Source: an uncultured Bacteroidaceae bacterium (lineage in GTDB: Bacteria > Bacteroidota > Bacteroidia > Bacteroidales > Bacteroidaceae). From it: a DNA stretch of 59,940 nucleotides. The DNA is taken from NCBI GenBank assembly GCA_905233465.1, contig CAJOEI010000010.1:1-59940 (forward strand). The letters are read 5' to 3'. Under the pieces are notes generated by a model. That model worked only from the letters and a program-made list of their open reading frames with translations. It ran no database searches and was not told the origin of the DNA. Positions 27,669 through 34,405 of this stretch are shown piece by piece. Position 1 is the first letter of the stretch. Each line of letters begins with the position of its first letter. The position numbers and the translations under genes were made by a program.

Positions 27669-28223
27669 ATGCCATCTTCCATACAGTTATACACCATATT
27701 AGTCTATTCTGAGAACATCGCTGGTGTGCTCAACCAGATAACGGCGGTTTTCACACGCCGTCAGGTAAATATCGAGAGCCTCAACGTGTGTGCCTCGTCA
27801 ACGCCTGGAGTGCACAAATACACCATCACGTGCTACTGTACGGAGGATATGGTCAAGATGCTCAAGAAGCAGATTGAGAAGCGCATCGATGTGCTGCAGG
27901 CACGCTATTTCACTGACGACGAGATCTTCATGCTGGAGACGTCGCTGCTGAAGATCTCCACGCCGATGATGCTGGAGAATCCCGATGTGTGCAGCATGGT
28001 GCGCCAGCACGGCGCGCGCATTGTGGAGGTCAACCCGACCTACAGTGCTGTGGAGAAGACCGGCATGACATCTGACATCCTCTCGCTATACGACTCGCTC
28101 AACAGTCTCGGTGTTGTGCTGCAGTTTGCCCGCTCTGGCCGTATCTGCATAACCAAGGGATATCGCGAGCAACTCGACGACTATCTGGCAGAGAGAGAGA
28201 AGGAGAGAAAAGTTGAAAAGTGA
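27669..28223 (+). CDS. ilvN: acetolactate synthase small subunit
   Basis: The regulatory subunit that binds valine and activates IlvB. It has 184 residues, with an N-terminal ACT domain (LYTILVYSENIAGVLNQITAVFTRRQVNIESLNV) and the C-terminal ACT-like domain of the IlvH/IlvN type. The end of the gene (EREKERKVEK) runs into repeat sequence. The partner ilvB is about 11 kb away on the other strand. Confidence 0.92.
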   Translation: MPSSIQLYTILVYSENIAGVLNQITAVFTRRQVNIESLNVCASSTPGVHKYTITCYCTEDMVKMLKKQIEKRIDVLQARYFTDDEIFMLETSLLKISTPMMLENPDVCSMVRQHGARIVEVNPTYSAVEKTGMTSDILSLYDSLNSLGVVLQFARSGRICITKGYREQLDDYLAEREKERKVEK

Positions 28224-28260
28224 AAAATGGATAATGGTCAATGTTCAATGTTCAATGGAA
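28211..28260. repeat. heptamer array (AAGTGAA, AATGGTC, AATGTTC)
   Basis: Seven 7-bp units span the ilvN stop and the gap to the thioesterase gene, which starts at the end of the array. Confidence 0.8.
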
Positions 28261-28261
28261 A

Positions 28262-29035
28262 ATGACCAAGACGGAGACATACACTTTCACGGTTGAGCCC
28301 TTCCACGTGGACTTCTCCGGACATATTTTCCTTGGCGTGCTGGGCAACCATCTGCTCAACGCGGCTGGCCATCACTCTCACAACCGCGGCTGGGGCATTG
28401 ACCATCTGAATGAGAACCATCTCACATGTGTGTTGTCGCGTCTGTGCATCGAGATGGAGAAGATGCCTGCTCAATATGAGCGCGTGGAGGTGGAGACATG
28501 GGTGGAGAGCGTGATGAAGCTATTCACTGAACGCAACTTCGTCATCCGTCGTGCCTCTGACGGATACATCTACGGCTACGCCCGTAGCGTGTGGGCGATG
28601 ATAGACACGTCCACGCGCCGTCCTGCGAACCTGCTGACGCTAAACGACGGCGACATACTGCGATATATCATTCCTGCAGAGGAAAAACCGTGTCCCATTG
28701 CAGGTCACGGACGTCTACTGCGGTTGGAGGCGGAAATGGCTGATGTGGAAACATATCACGTGGCTACGCACTACAGCGATGTGGATATCAATGGGCACAT
28801 CAACAGCGTGAAATACATTGAGCACATACTGGACACGGTTCCTCACGACCTGATAGACAGGGGTATACGACGATTCGAGATAGCATACAAAGCCGAATCA
28901 TATCTTGGTGACACGCTCACAATACTCATGCGAGCCAACCATCCTTCGACAAGCTCAGGACAAGAGGAATGGGAATATGACATTCGGCGGAATGAAGGCG
29001 AGACGGTTGTGCTGGCGAAGCTCACTTTAGCATAG
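28262..29035 (+). CDS. acyl-ACP thioesterase (FatA/FatB-like)
   Basis: Releases fatty acids from acyl carrier protein. ATG 28262 gives 257 residues; the alternative start at 28241 lies in the heptamer array. Two hotdog halves are seen: FTVEPFHVDFSGHIFLGVLGNHLLNAAGHHS, and THYSDVDINGHINSVKYIEHILD, the second with the D-x-N-x-H-x-N motif. The gene commonly accompanies ilv genes in Bacteroidales. Near the C-terminus the peptide HPSTSSGQE is encoded by a dispersed 18-bp repeat (28943-28960). The 3' end overlaps the convergent S41 gene by 14 bp. Confidence 0.9.
   Translation: MTKTETYTFTVEPFHVDFSGHIFLGVLGNHLLNAAGHHSHNRGWGIDHLNENHLTCVLSRLCIEMEKMPAQYERVEVETWVESVMKLFTERNFVIRRASDGYIYGYARSVWAMIDTSTRRPANLLTLNDGDILRYIIPAEEKPCPIAGHGRLLRLEAEMADVETYHVATHYSDVDINGHINSVKYIEHILDTVPHDLIDRGIRRFEIAYKAESYLGDTLTILMRANHPSTSSGQEEWEYDIRRNEGETVVLAKLTLA
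28943..28960. repeat. CCTTCGACAAGCTCAGGA dispersed sequence inside a gene
   Basis: This 18-mer contains the inverted halves CTTGTCGAAGG-like and GACAAGCTC. I recognise it as a sequence that recurs in many bacterial genomes. Here it is read in frame as PSTSSGQ within the acyl-ACP thioesterase. Confidence 0.6.
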
Positions 29036-30032
29036 CCCTTGCCGCCTCGATGATTGTGTCATATCCGCGTGCAACATCTGCATCGTCAAGGGCCACGAGG
29101 GTGTCGGGTTCGATACCGAATTCTATTTGTTGCATCTGTGCATCAAACATCGGGCATGCTGAGAATCGAACGCTCCATCCATTGGGGAGCTCGGATGAGA
29201 AAGGCATACCGCTGCCCCCGCCGGTGCGGTCGCCCATTGTGGTGACGAGTGGGCACTGCAGTATGTCGCGCACGAAGGCGTTTGTCGCGCTGTAGCAGTG
29301 TCGGTTGGTGAGGACGATGGCTCGTTTCTGCCATCGGATGCCTGTTGCCGGTTCTAAATACTCGGCCTCCGGTGTGGAGAAGTCATTGTGTCCTGTTCCT
29401 GTCTTGTGGCAGAAGTATCCGACAAGTCGTCGCTCGTTGGTGAAGTGTGATGCGAGTCTCCGTGCATTGTCGAGGCTTCCTCCGCCATTGTTGCGCAAGT
29501 CGAGAATGAGTCCTCGGCAGAATCGGAGGTAGTGTAGTGCCTCGCTGATGTTGCCGTCTCCGATGCTGTTGTTGAACGAACTGCACACGACATATCCGAT
29601 ATTGTCTGGAAGGATGCGGTATTGTAGTGATGACGCTATTCTGTAGTCTGTGCCGAGATAGTCTTGTTGTAGCTCAGAATCGAAGTTGGCTGGATAGTCT
29701 TCGTACCAGGACCAGTTGCGTGCGACGTCGTGTGCGGCATATAGGTTGACGTGTCCGTCGCGTAGTTCGGACAGCATGTTGCTGAGCACCTGAAAGAGTT
29801 GTGTGGATGACATATTTGCATCGAGCTGCTGTCGATATTGCCATTTGACTTGGTTCCAATCGAGTCCTATGCTGTCGTGCTTGTATGTGAGGAAGCAGTA
29901 ATGCTGGTCTATGATGTTCCAGAGAGCGTCGAAGTTGCCATGTGGTGTGTTGTCGTATTGCTCTTCATCGACGCACGAGACGGGAACGGTGATGATGAGG
30001 AGTGCTATGATGGCTGATAGTAATTTGCGCAT
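29022..30032 (-). CDS. S41-family (C-terminal processing-like) peptidase, lipoprotein
   Basis: The protein has 336 residues. The lipobox is in MRKLLSAIIALLIITVPVSC, with Cys20. The S41 core is present: RGLILDLRNNGGGSLDNARRLASHF, then the nucleophile Ser248 in TNRHCYSATNAF and a DRTGGGSGMPFSSELPNGW substrate-binding segment. No PDZ domain is obvious, as in other short Bacteroidales members. It is located in the cell envelope. Its substrate is unknown. Confidence 0.88.
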   Translation of the reverse strand: MRKLLSAIIALLIITVPVSCVDEEQYDNTPHGNFDALWNIIDQHYCFLTYKHDSIGLDWNQVKWQYRQQLDANMSSTQLFQVLSNMLSELRDGHVNLYAAHDVARNWSWYEDYPANFDSELQQDYLGTDYRIASSLQYRILPDNIGYVVCSSFNNSIGDGNISEALHYLRFCRGLILDLRNNGGGSLDNARRLASHFTNERRLVGYFCHKTGTGHNDFSTPEAEYLEPATGIRWQKRAIVLTNRHCYSATNAFVRDILQCPLVTTMGDRTGGGSGMPFSSELPNGWSVRFSACPMFDAQMQQIEFGIEPDTLVALDDADVARGYDTIIEAARAMLK

Positions 30033-30048
30033 AGTTCTATAGAGTTAT

Positions 30049-31431
30049 TTAGAAATCTGATGATGACCGTGACTCGGCCACAATGACACCCGAAAGCGCG
30101 ATTAGTGAAATGAGGTTAGGCAGTGCCATGAGAGCATTCATAAGATCAGAAAGATTCCACACCACACTGAGCTGCATCACTGCACCGACAAAAACCGCTG
30201 CGATGAAGAGGAGACGATAGAGCAAAAGCCCCATCGCCTGATGCTTCTCTAGTTTAGGGATGCCAGTATTTGGGTTCTTTATCAGATATTCCACCGCCCG
30301 CTCACCATAGTAGCTCCAGCCAAGTATGGTGGAGAAAGCGAAGGTGAGGATGCCAAAGGTCAGTAGCGGTGCACCGACAACAGGAATCTTCTCAAAGGCG
30401 AGCTTGGTTAGAGCCGCGCCATCGGTATAGCTGATATCTGGGTATGCAATGATGCTTGACACAAGGACGAGGCCCGTGAGAGCACAGATGACGACCGTGT
30501 CCCAGAACGTGCCTGTAGACGAGACGAGTGCTTGCCGCACAGGGTCCTTGGTCTTGGCAGCTGCGGCCACGATGGGAGCGGAACCCATGCCGCTCTCGTT
30601 GCTAAATAGACCGCGAGCGATACCGTAGCGGGCGGTCATCATCACTGTCGTGCCCACAAAACCGCCACCAGCAGCATGTGGGGTGAAGGCGCTGCGGCAG
30701 ATGAGACACAGTGCATCCCATACGTATGAGCCATTGACACATAAAATATATATGCACCCGGCAACATAGAGTAGCGCCATCAGTGGCACGAAGGCCGTAC
30801 AGAAGCGAGCTATGCCTTGCACGCCGAAAAGAATAACAAGCGCAGCAAGTGTCGCAATGACAAGGCCAGTCCACACAGTAGGTACGCCGTATGTCTCCTG
30901 GCAAAGCATGGCGATGGCATTACTCTGCACAGTGTTGCCGATGCCAAAAGCTGCAATGGCCGTGAACACGCAGAACGTCACTGCCAACCAACGCCAGCCC
31001 AGACCGCGCTCAAGTGCATACATTGGTCCGCCAAGCATCTTGCCAGAAGCCGTGCGCACACGGTACTTTACAGCCAACAGGCCCTCGGCATACTTCGTAG
31101 CGATGCCCAACACACCCGTGAGCCAGCACCAAAGCACAGCACCTGGTCCGCCCAATGCCACTGCCGTAGCCACACCAACGATGTTACCAGTGCCAATGGT
31201 GGCAGCAAGGGAAGTTGCAAGAGCTCCGAACTGGCTGACATCGCCCTCAGCTTCCGGGTCGCGGGCAAAGCTCAGACGTATGGCCTTCAATATCTTGCGT
31301 TGCGGGAAGCGCAGGCGGAACGTCAGCAGAAGGTGCGTGCCCAGCAACATCACAATCATTGGCCACCCCCATAAGAGGCTAGCCAACGAAGCAATGATGT
31401 CATTGATTATATTCACTTGGATAATGGTCAA
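30049..31431 (-). CDS. sodium:alanine symporter family protein (AGCS)
   Basis: An inner-membrane amino-acid:cation symporter of 460 residues with about ten hydrophobic helices. The family signature GGPGAVLWCWLTGVLGIATKY lies near residue 92. The conserved GNIVGVATA, ARYGIARGLFSNESGMGSAPI and AYPDISYTDGAAL segments are intact. Alanine or glycine is the usual substrate of the family. It is 16 bp upstream of the S41 peptidase, perhaps in one transcript. Confidence 0.93.
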   Translation of the reverse strand: MTIIQVNIINDIIASLASLLWGWPMIVMLLGTHLLLTFRLRFPQRKILKAIRLSFARDPEAEGDVSQFGALATSLAATIGTGNIVGVATAVALGGPGAVLWCWLTGVLGIATKYAEGLLAVKYRVRTASGKMLGGPMYALERGLGWRWLAVTFCVFTAIAAFGIGNTVQSNAIAMLCQETYGVPTVWTGLVIATLAALVILFGVQGIARFCTAFVPLMALLYVAGCIYILCVNGSYVWDALCLICRSAFTPHAAGGGFVGTTVMMTARYGIARGLFSNESGMGSAPIVAAAAKTKDPVRQALVSSTGTFWDTVVICALTGLVLVSSIIAYPDISYTDGAALTKLAFEKIPVVGAPLLTFGILTFAFSTILGWSYYGERAVEYLIKNPNTGIPKLEKHQAMGLLLYRLLFIAAVFVGAVMQLSVVWNLSDLMNALMALPNLISLIALSGVIVAESRSSSDF

Positions 31432-31440
31432 TGGTCAACG
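31421..31440. repeat. short heptamer array (ATGGTCA)
   Basis: GGATAATGGTCAATGGTCAA, two to three units at the 5' end of the AGCS gene. Confidence 0.6.
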
Positions 31441-31454
31441 ATGATAATCGGCGA

Positions 31455-31489
31455 CAAAGATATGAATTTGTTTTGTGAAGGGAAGCAAA
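31455..31489 (-). promoter_or_regulatory. probable promoter of the AGCS gene
   Basis: On the minus strand, TATCTTTG (31455-31462) is a perfect -7 box. The nearest TTTG (31486-31489) is 23 bp upstream, slightly longer than usual. Confidence 0.55.
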
Positions 31490-31514
31490 GAAAGCTCCTT
31501 TTTTCATATTTTTA

Positions 31515-32531
31515 TCAGGAAAGAAAGTCTTTCACTCCTTTCATGACATCAAAGTGGAATGGCAGCTTGTTGGGATAACGTCGTGTGAGTGTCAATGCTA
31601 CCCAGCCCATAGTGTGACGCACATTGACCTCTACACATGGATGTAGTCGTCCGTCTTGGAGGACCATCATATCAACGCCGACAGGTCCGTTGTAGCCATC
31701 GGGGATGAGATCTTCGAGCAGGAGTGCAAGGGCCTCCACGACTCTGTCGTAGAGGTTGATATCAATCATGGTCGCAAGTTGCCTGCGCTTGTTTGCCTCG
31801 GTGTCTACGATATTGCCAGCATAGACGCCTATGGGAGTGGTATGGAACATGGACAATCCTGCATAGTGGATGCGTCCCCTTTTGCATTCGAACTCGGCGG
31901 CGAGGTCTTGATAGCGCGGGTAGTATGGCTCAGCCATCACATAGCCCTGAGTGCGCAGTGTGCGGTGCAACCATGCTTCGTTGTTAGGCTTGAGATCCTG
32001 GCCCACCAGCATCAGGCCACGTCCACTGCCGCTCCACGGCTGCTTGAACAGGGTGCATCCCATTGTGCTTATACAACGACGTGCCGCATCAATATTATCG
32101 CAGCGCCACGCCTCCCCGACAAGTCTATCATCACCCACTCTCTCATGAACCAGCGGCAACAGGCGGGCAGTGATGCCCCGTCCCGTAGCCTCACGGAAGC
32201 GGCTGAGCCACGCGGCATCGGGCAAAGTCTGAGCCGGAACGCCCCACTGCTGCAGTTGCTTACACACAAGGGGATCCCACCCCCAAGGGGAAATGGACAA
32301 TTGTGAATTGTGAATTATGATTTGTGAATTGTGAATTGAAATGGATGCTCCATCGTGACGAAGCAGTGTGCCGTCTCTCAACAACACGACATCACCCTCA
32401 TCTGCCCACAGCAATGGCAAGCGTTGAAGCTCATTTGCCATACGTGTAGCGGATGCGGGTGGTGTATAATGTGTATCGTTGGCAGCGAGGGCCAAGTCAT
32501 GCTCGGGATTGAAGAATAGTAGGCGTGGCAC
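31515..32531 (-). CDS. ATP-grasp-like protein of unknown substrate
   Basis: ATP-grasp features are FKQPWSGSGRGLMLV (glycine-rich loop) and PVGVDMMVLQDGRLHPCVEVNVRHTMGW (metal-binding E-x-N), so it may be a ligase or kinase. Initiation at GTG 32531 (then PRLLFFNPEHDLALA) is favoured. A longer frame begins with GTG at 32555, but the -7 box at 32555-32562 puts the transcription start after it. That gives 338 residues. An inserted SIHNSQIIIHNSQLSIS peptide is the translation of six heptamers (32300-32341). The product is not recognised beyond the fold. Confidence 0.7.
   Translation of the reverse strand: MPRLLFFNPEHDLALAANDTHYTPPASATRMANELQRLPLLWADEGDVVLLRDGTLLRHDGASISIHNSQIIIHNSQLSISPWGWDPLVCKQLQQWGVPAQTLPDAAWLSRFREATGRGITARLLPLVHERVGDDRLVGEAWRCDNIDAARRCISTMGCTLFKQPWSGSGRGLMLVGQDLKPNNEAWLHRTLRTQGYVMAEPYYPRYQDLAAEFECKRGRIHYAGLSMFHTTPIGVYAGNIVDTEANKRRQLATMIDINLYDRVVEALALLLEDLIPDGYNGPVGVDMMVLQDGRLHPCVEVNVRHTMGWVALTLTRRYPNKLPFHFDVMKGVKDFLS
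32293..32341. repeat. seven heptamers (ATTGTGA type) in frame inside the ATP-grasp-like gene
   Basis: ATGGACA, ATTGTGA, ATTGTGA, ATTATGA, TTTGTGA, ATTGTGA, ATTGAAA. The last six units (42 bp) add exactly 14 codons. The same heptamers occur between other genes (42973-43000, 54025-54052, 54613-54647). Confidence 0.9.
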
Positions 32532-32554
32532 AATCTGTGTAGTGAAAAACGCCA

Positions 32555-32584
32555 CGAAGATATGTCATTTTTTTCAATTACAAA
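32555..32584 (-). promoter_or_regulatory. promoter of the ATP-grasp-like gene (TTTG-N18-TATCTTCG)
   Basis: On the minus strand, TTTG (32581-32584), an 18-bp spacer and TATCTTCG (32555-32562, one mismatch to TAnnTTTG). Confidence 0.55.
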
Positions 32585-32602
32585 CGTCCAATAACAAAAA
32601 AA

Positions 32603-32636
32603 TGATGAAGAACGATTATAATGTCGCTCTTCATCA
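32603..32636 (-). terminator. terminator of hsp20
   Basis: A 13-bp stem with one mismatch (32603-32615 with 32624-32636) is followed on the minus strand by CATTTTTTTG. It lies 29 bp past the hsp20 stop. Confidence 0.8.
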
Positions 32637-32641
32637 CTATT

Positions 32642-32662
32642 AATGGTTAATGGTCAATGGAG
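32642..32662. repeat. heptamer array (AATGGTT, AATGGTC, AATGGAG)
   Basis: Three 7-bp units directly at the hsp20 stop codon. Confidence 0.65.
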
Positions 32663-32664
32663 AA

Positions 32665-33090
32665 TTATGCTATCTCGATGTGGCGCGAGACCTTCACCTC
32701 TTCTTTCTTTACTTTTGGCAGGGTGATGGTGAGTATGCCGTCCTCAACATGTGCTGCGATCGCATTCTTGTCGACATCATCGGGCAGGGCGTATACCTGC
32801 TGATAGTTGGTGTAGGCAAACTCGCGGCGGAGGTAGTGCTCCTTCTTGTCTTCCTCCTTGTGTTCAAACTTGTTCTCGATAGCAACGCAGAGGTTGCCTT
32901 CATCGTTGATGGTGACACGGCAGTAGTCTTTCTTCAATCCAGGCGATGCTACTTCCATAGTGTATGCATTAGGGTCTTCCTTGACATTCACTGCTGGTGA
33001 TGTGCGATGCGTTGCTGGCATCACGTCTGTGTCAAATAGACTGTCGAATACTGTTGGGAACCAACTGTTTTTAAACATTACTGGTAACAT
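32665..33090 (-). CDS. hsp20: Hsp20/alpha-crystallin small heat-shock protein
   Basis: A cytoplasmic holdase of about 141 residues from the start MLPVMFKNSWFPTVFDSLFD; an in-frame ATG 45 bp further upstream is less likely, because homologues begin at this point. The alpha-crystallin domain is present (VNVKEDPNAYTMEVASPGLKKDY...), with the conserved Ala-x-x-x-Asp-Gly-Ile-Leu-Thr-Ile segment (AHVEDGILTITLPK). It ends in a clear terminator. Two GACA-N3-TGTC palindromes lie upstream. Confidence 0.92.
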   Translation of the reverse strand: MLPVMFKNSWFPTVFDSLFDTDVMPATHRTSPAVNVKEDPNAYTMEVASPGLKKDYCRVTINDEGNLCVAIENKFEHKEEDKKEHYLRREFAYTNYQQVYALPDDVDKNAIAAHVEDGILTITLPKVKKEEVKVSRHIEIA

Positions 33091-33215
33091 AGTTGTAATA
33101 TATTTTAAAGTTAATAGCCAATTATTATTTTTCAATTCTTATGGATGCGTTTCACCTCATAGTAATCAAATCTCGTGCCAGAAGCAAAAAGACAGTATAA
33201 CCACCTCATTATCAC

Positions 33216-33246
33216 GACAAAATGTCGTAATAAAAGACAATTTGTC
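33216..33246. promoter_or_regulatory. two GACA-N3-TGTC palindromes 20 bp apart
   Basis: GACAAAATGTC (33216-33226) and GACAATTTGTC (33236-33246) have the same dyad, and their centres are 20 bp apart, about two helical turns. They lie between the divergent hsp20 and ldhA genes. This is typical of tandem operators for a dimeric regulator, but which one is unknown. Confidence 0.6.
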
Positions 33247-33333
33247 ATTTCCAATCGTGAATTATGAGTTGTGATTTATGCATACTGAAATACAAAAATA
33301 TCATTTATTATTAATTATCTATAATTTATTATG

Positions 33334-33341
33334 TATATTTG
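33334..33341 (+). promoter_or_regulatory. -7 box TATATTTG upstream of ldhA
   Basis: A perfect TAnnTTTG match 28 bp before the ldhA start. No good -33 TTTG is present at the usual distance. Confidence 0.55.
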
Positions 33342-33369
33342 CGGCGCGAACGATAACCTTAATATAATT

Positions 33370-34362
33370 ATGAAGATTGCTTTTTTTGATGCGAAGAGCT
33401 ACGATCGAGAGACCTTCGCGAAGGTGAACCAGTCATTCGGTTTCGACATCCAGTACTTCAAGGAACGGCTGAGCTTGAACACCGTTTCGCTGACCCAGGG
33501 GGCTGATGCAGTGTGTATATTCGTGAATGCTGAGTGCGACGCAAATGTGATAGAGCGTATGGCAGGCTATGGCGTCAAACTGATAGCGCTGCGCTGTGCT
33601 GGATTCAACAATGTGGATATTAAGGCTGCACATGAGCATGGACTGCGCGTTGTGCGCGTACCGGCCTACTCCCCCCATGCGGTGGCAGAATATGCGGTGA
33701 CGCTGATGCTGGCGCTTAACCGCAAAGTGTATCGTTCTGTTTATCGCACACGTGAAGGCAACTTCCGTCTGGGTGGGTTGCTGGGCTTCGACATGCATGG
33801 CAAGACGGCAGGTCTAATAGGCATGGGCAAGATCGCAAAGGAGCTGATCAAGATACTCAGGGGCTTCGGCATGCGTGTGCTGGCCTATGATCTCTATCCT
33901 GATATGGCATTTGCAGAAGAGCATGGAGTGAAGGTTGTGGGTCTGGATGAGCTGTATGAGGAGTCTGACATTATCTCGCTTCACTGTCCTCTAACGGAGG
34001 AGACGAAGTTCATCATCAACAGCGAGTCGATTACAAAGATGAAGTTCGGTGTGATGATTATCAACACGGGTCGAGGAAAGCTCATCAAGACAGAAGATCT
34101 CATCAACGGACTGCGTTCGCACCAGATAGGTTCGGCCGGCTTGGATGTCTATGAGGAGGAGGCGGATTACTTCTATGAGGACCGATCCGACAAGATGATT
34201 GACGATGACAAGCTCGCACTGCTCCTCATGATGCCGAACGTCATTGTGACATCACACCAAGCTTTCTTTACACGCGAAGCCACGCACAACATTGCCCTGA
34301 CAACGCTCCAGAACGTTCTTGATTTCAAGGATGGCAAGGAACTCCTCAATGAGGTGAAATAA
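33370..34362 (+). CDS. ldhA: D-lactate dehydrogenase (2-hydroxyacid dehydrogenase)
   Basis: Reduces pyruvate to D-lactate with NADH in fermentation. ATG 33370 (MKIAFFDAKSYDRETF) gives 330 residues. The Rossmann motif TAGLIGMGKIAKELIKIL is intact. The catalytic residues are in place at the canonical numbers: Arg235 (NTGRGK), Glu about 264 (DVYEEE) and His296 (TSHQAFFT). It is monocistronic or followed by a GH43 gene after 43 bp of heptamers and leader. Confidence 0.94.
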   Translation: MKIAFFDAKSYDRETFAKVNQSFGFDIQYFKERLSLNTVSLTQGADAVCIFVNAECDANVIERMAGYGVKLIALRCAGFNNVDIKAAHEHGLRVVRVPAYSPHAVAEYAVTLMLALNRKVYRSVYRTREGNFRLGGLLGFDMHGKTAGLIGMGKIAKELIKILRGFGMRVLAYDLYPDMAFAEEHGVKVVGLDELYEESDIISLHCPLTEETKFIINSESITKMKFGVMIINTGRGKLIKTEDLINGLRSHQIGSAGLDVYEEEADYFYEDRSDKMIDDDKLALLLMMPNVIVTSHQAFFTREATHNIALTTLQNVLDFKDGKELLNEVK

Positions 34363-34372
34363 CGAATGCATT

Positions 34373-34393
34373 AACTTTCAACTTTCAACTATC
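34373..34393. repeat. heptamer array (AACTTTC x2, AACTATC)
   Basis: Three 7-bp units between ldhA and the GH43 gene. Confidence 0.7.
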
Positions 34394-34405
34394 TATTCTC
34401 CCTTG

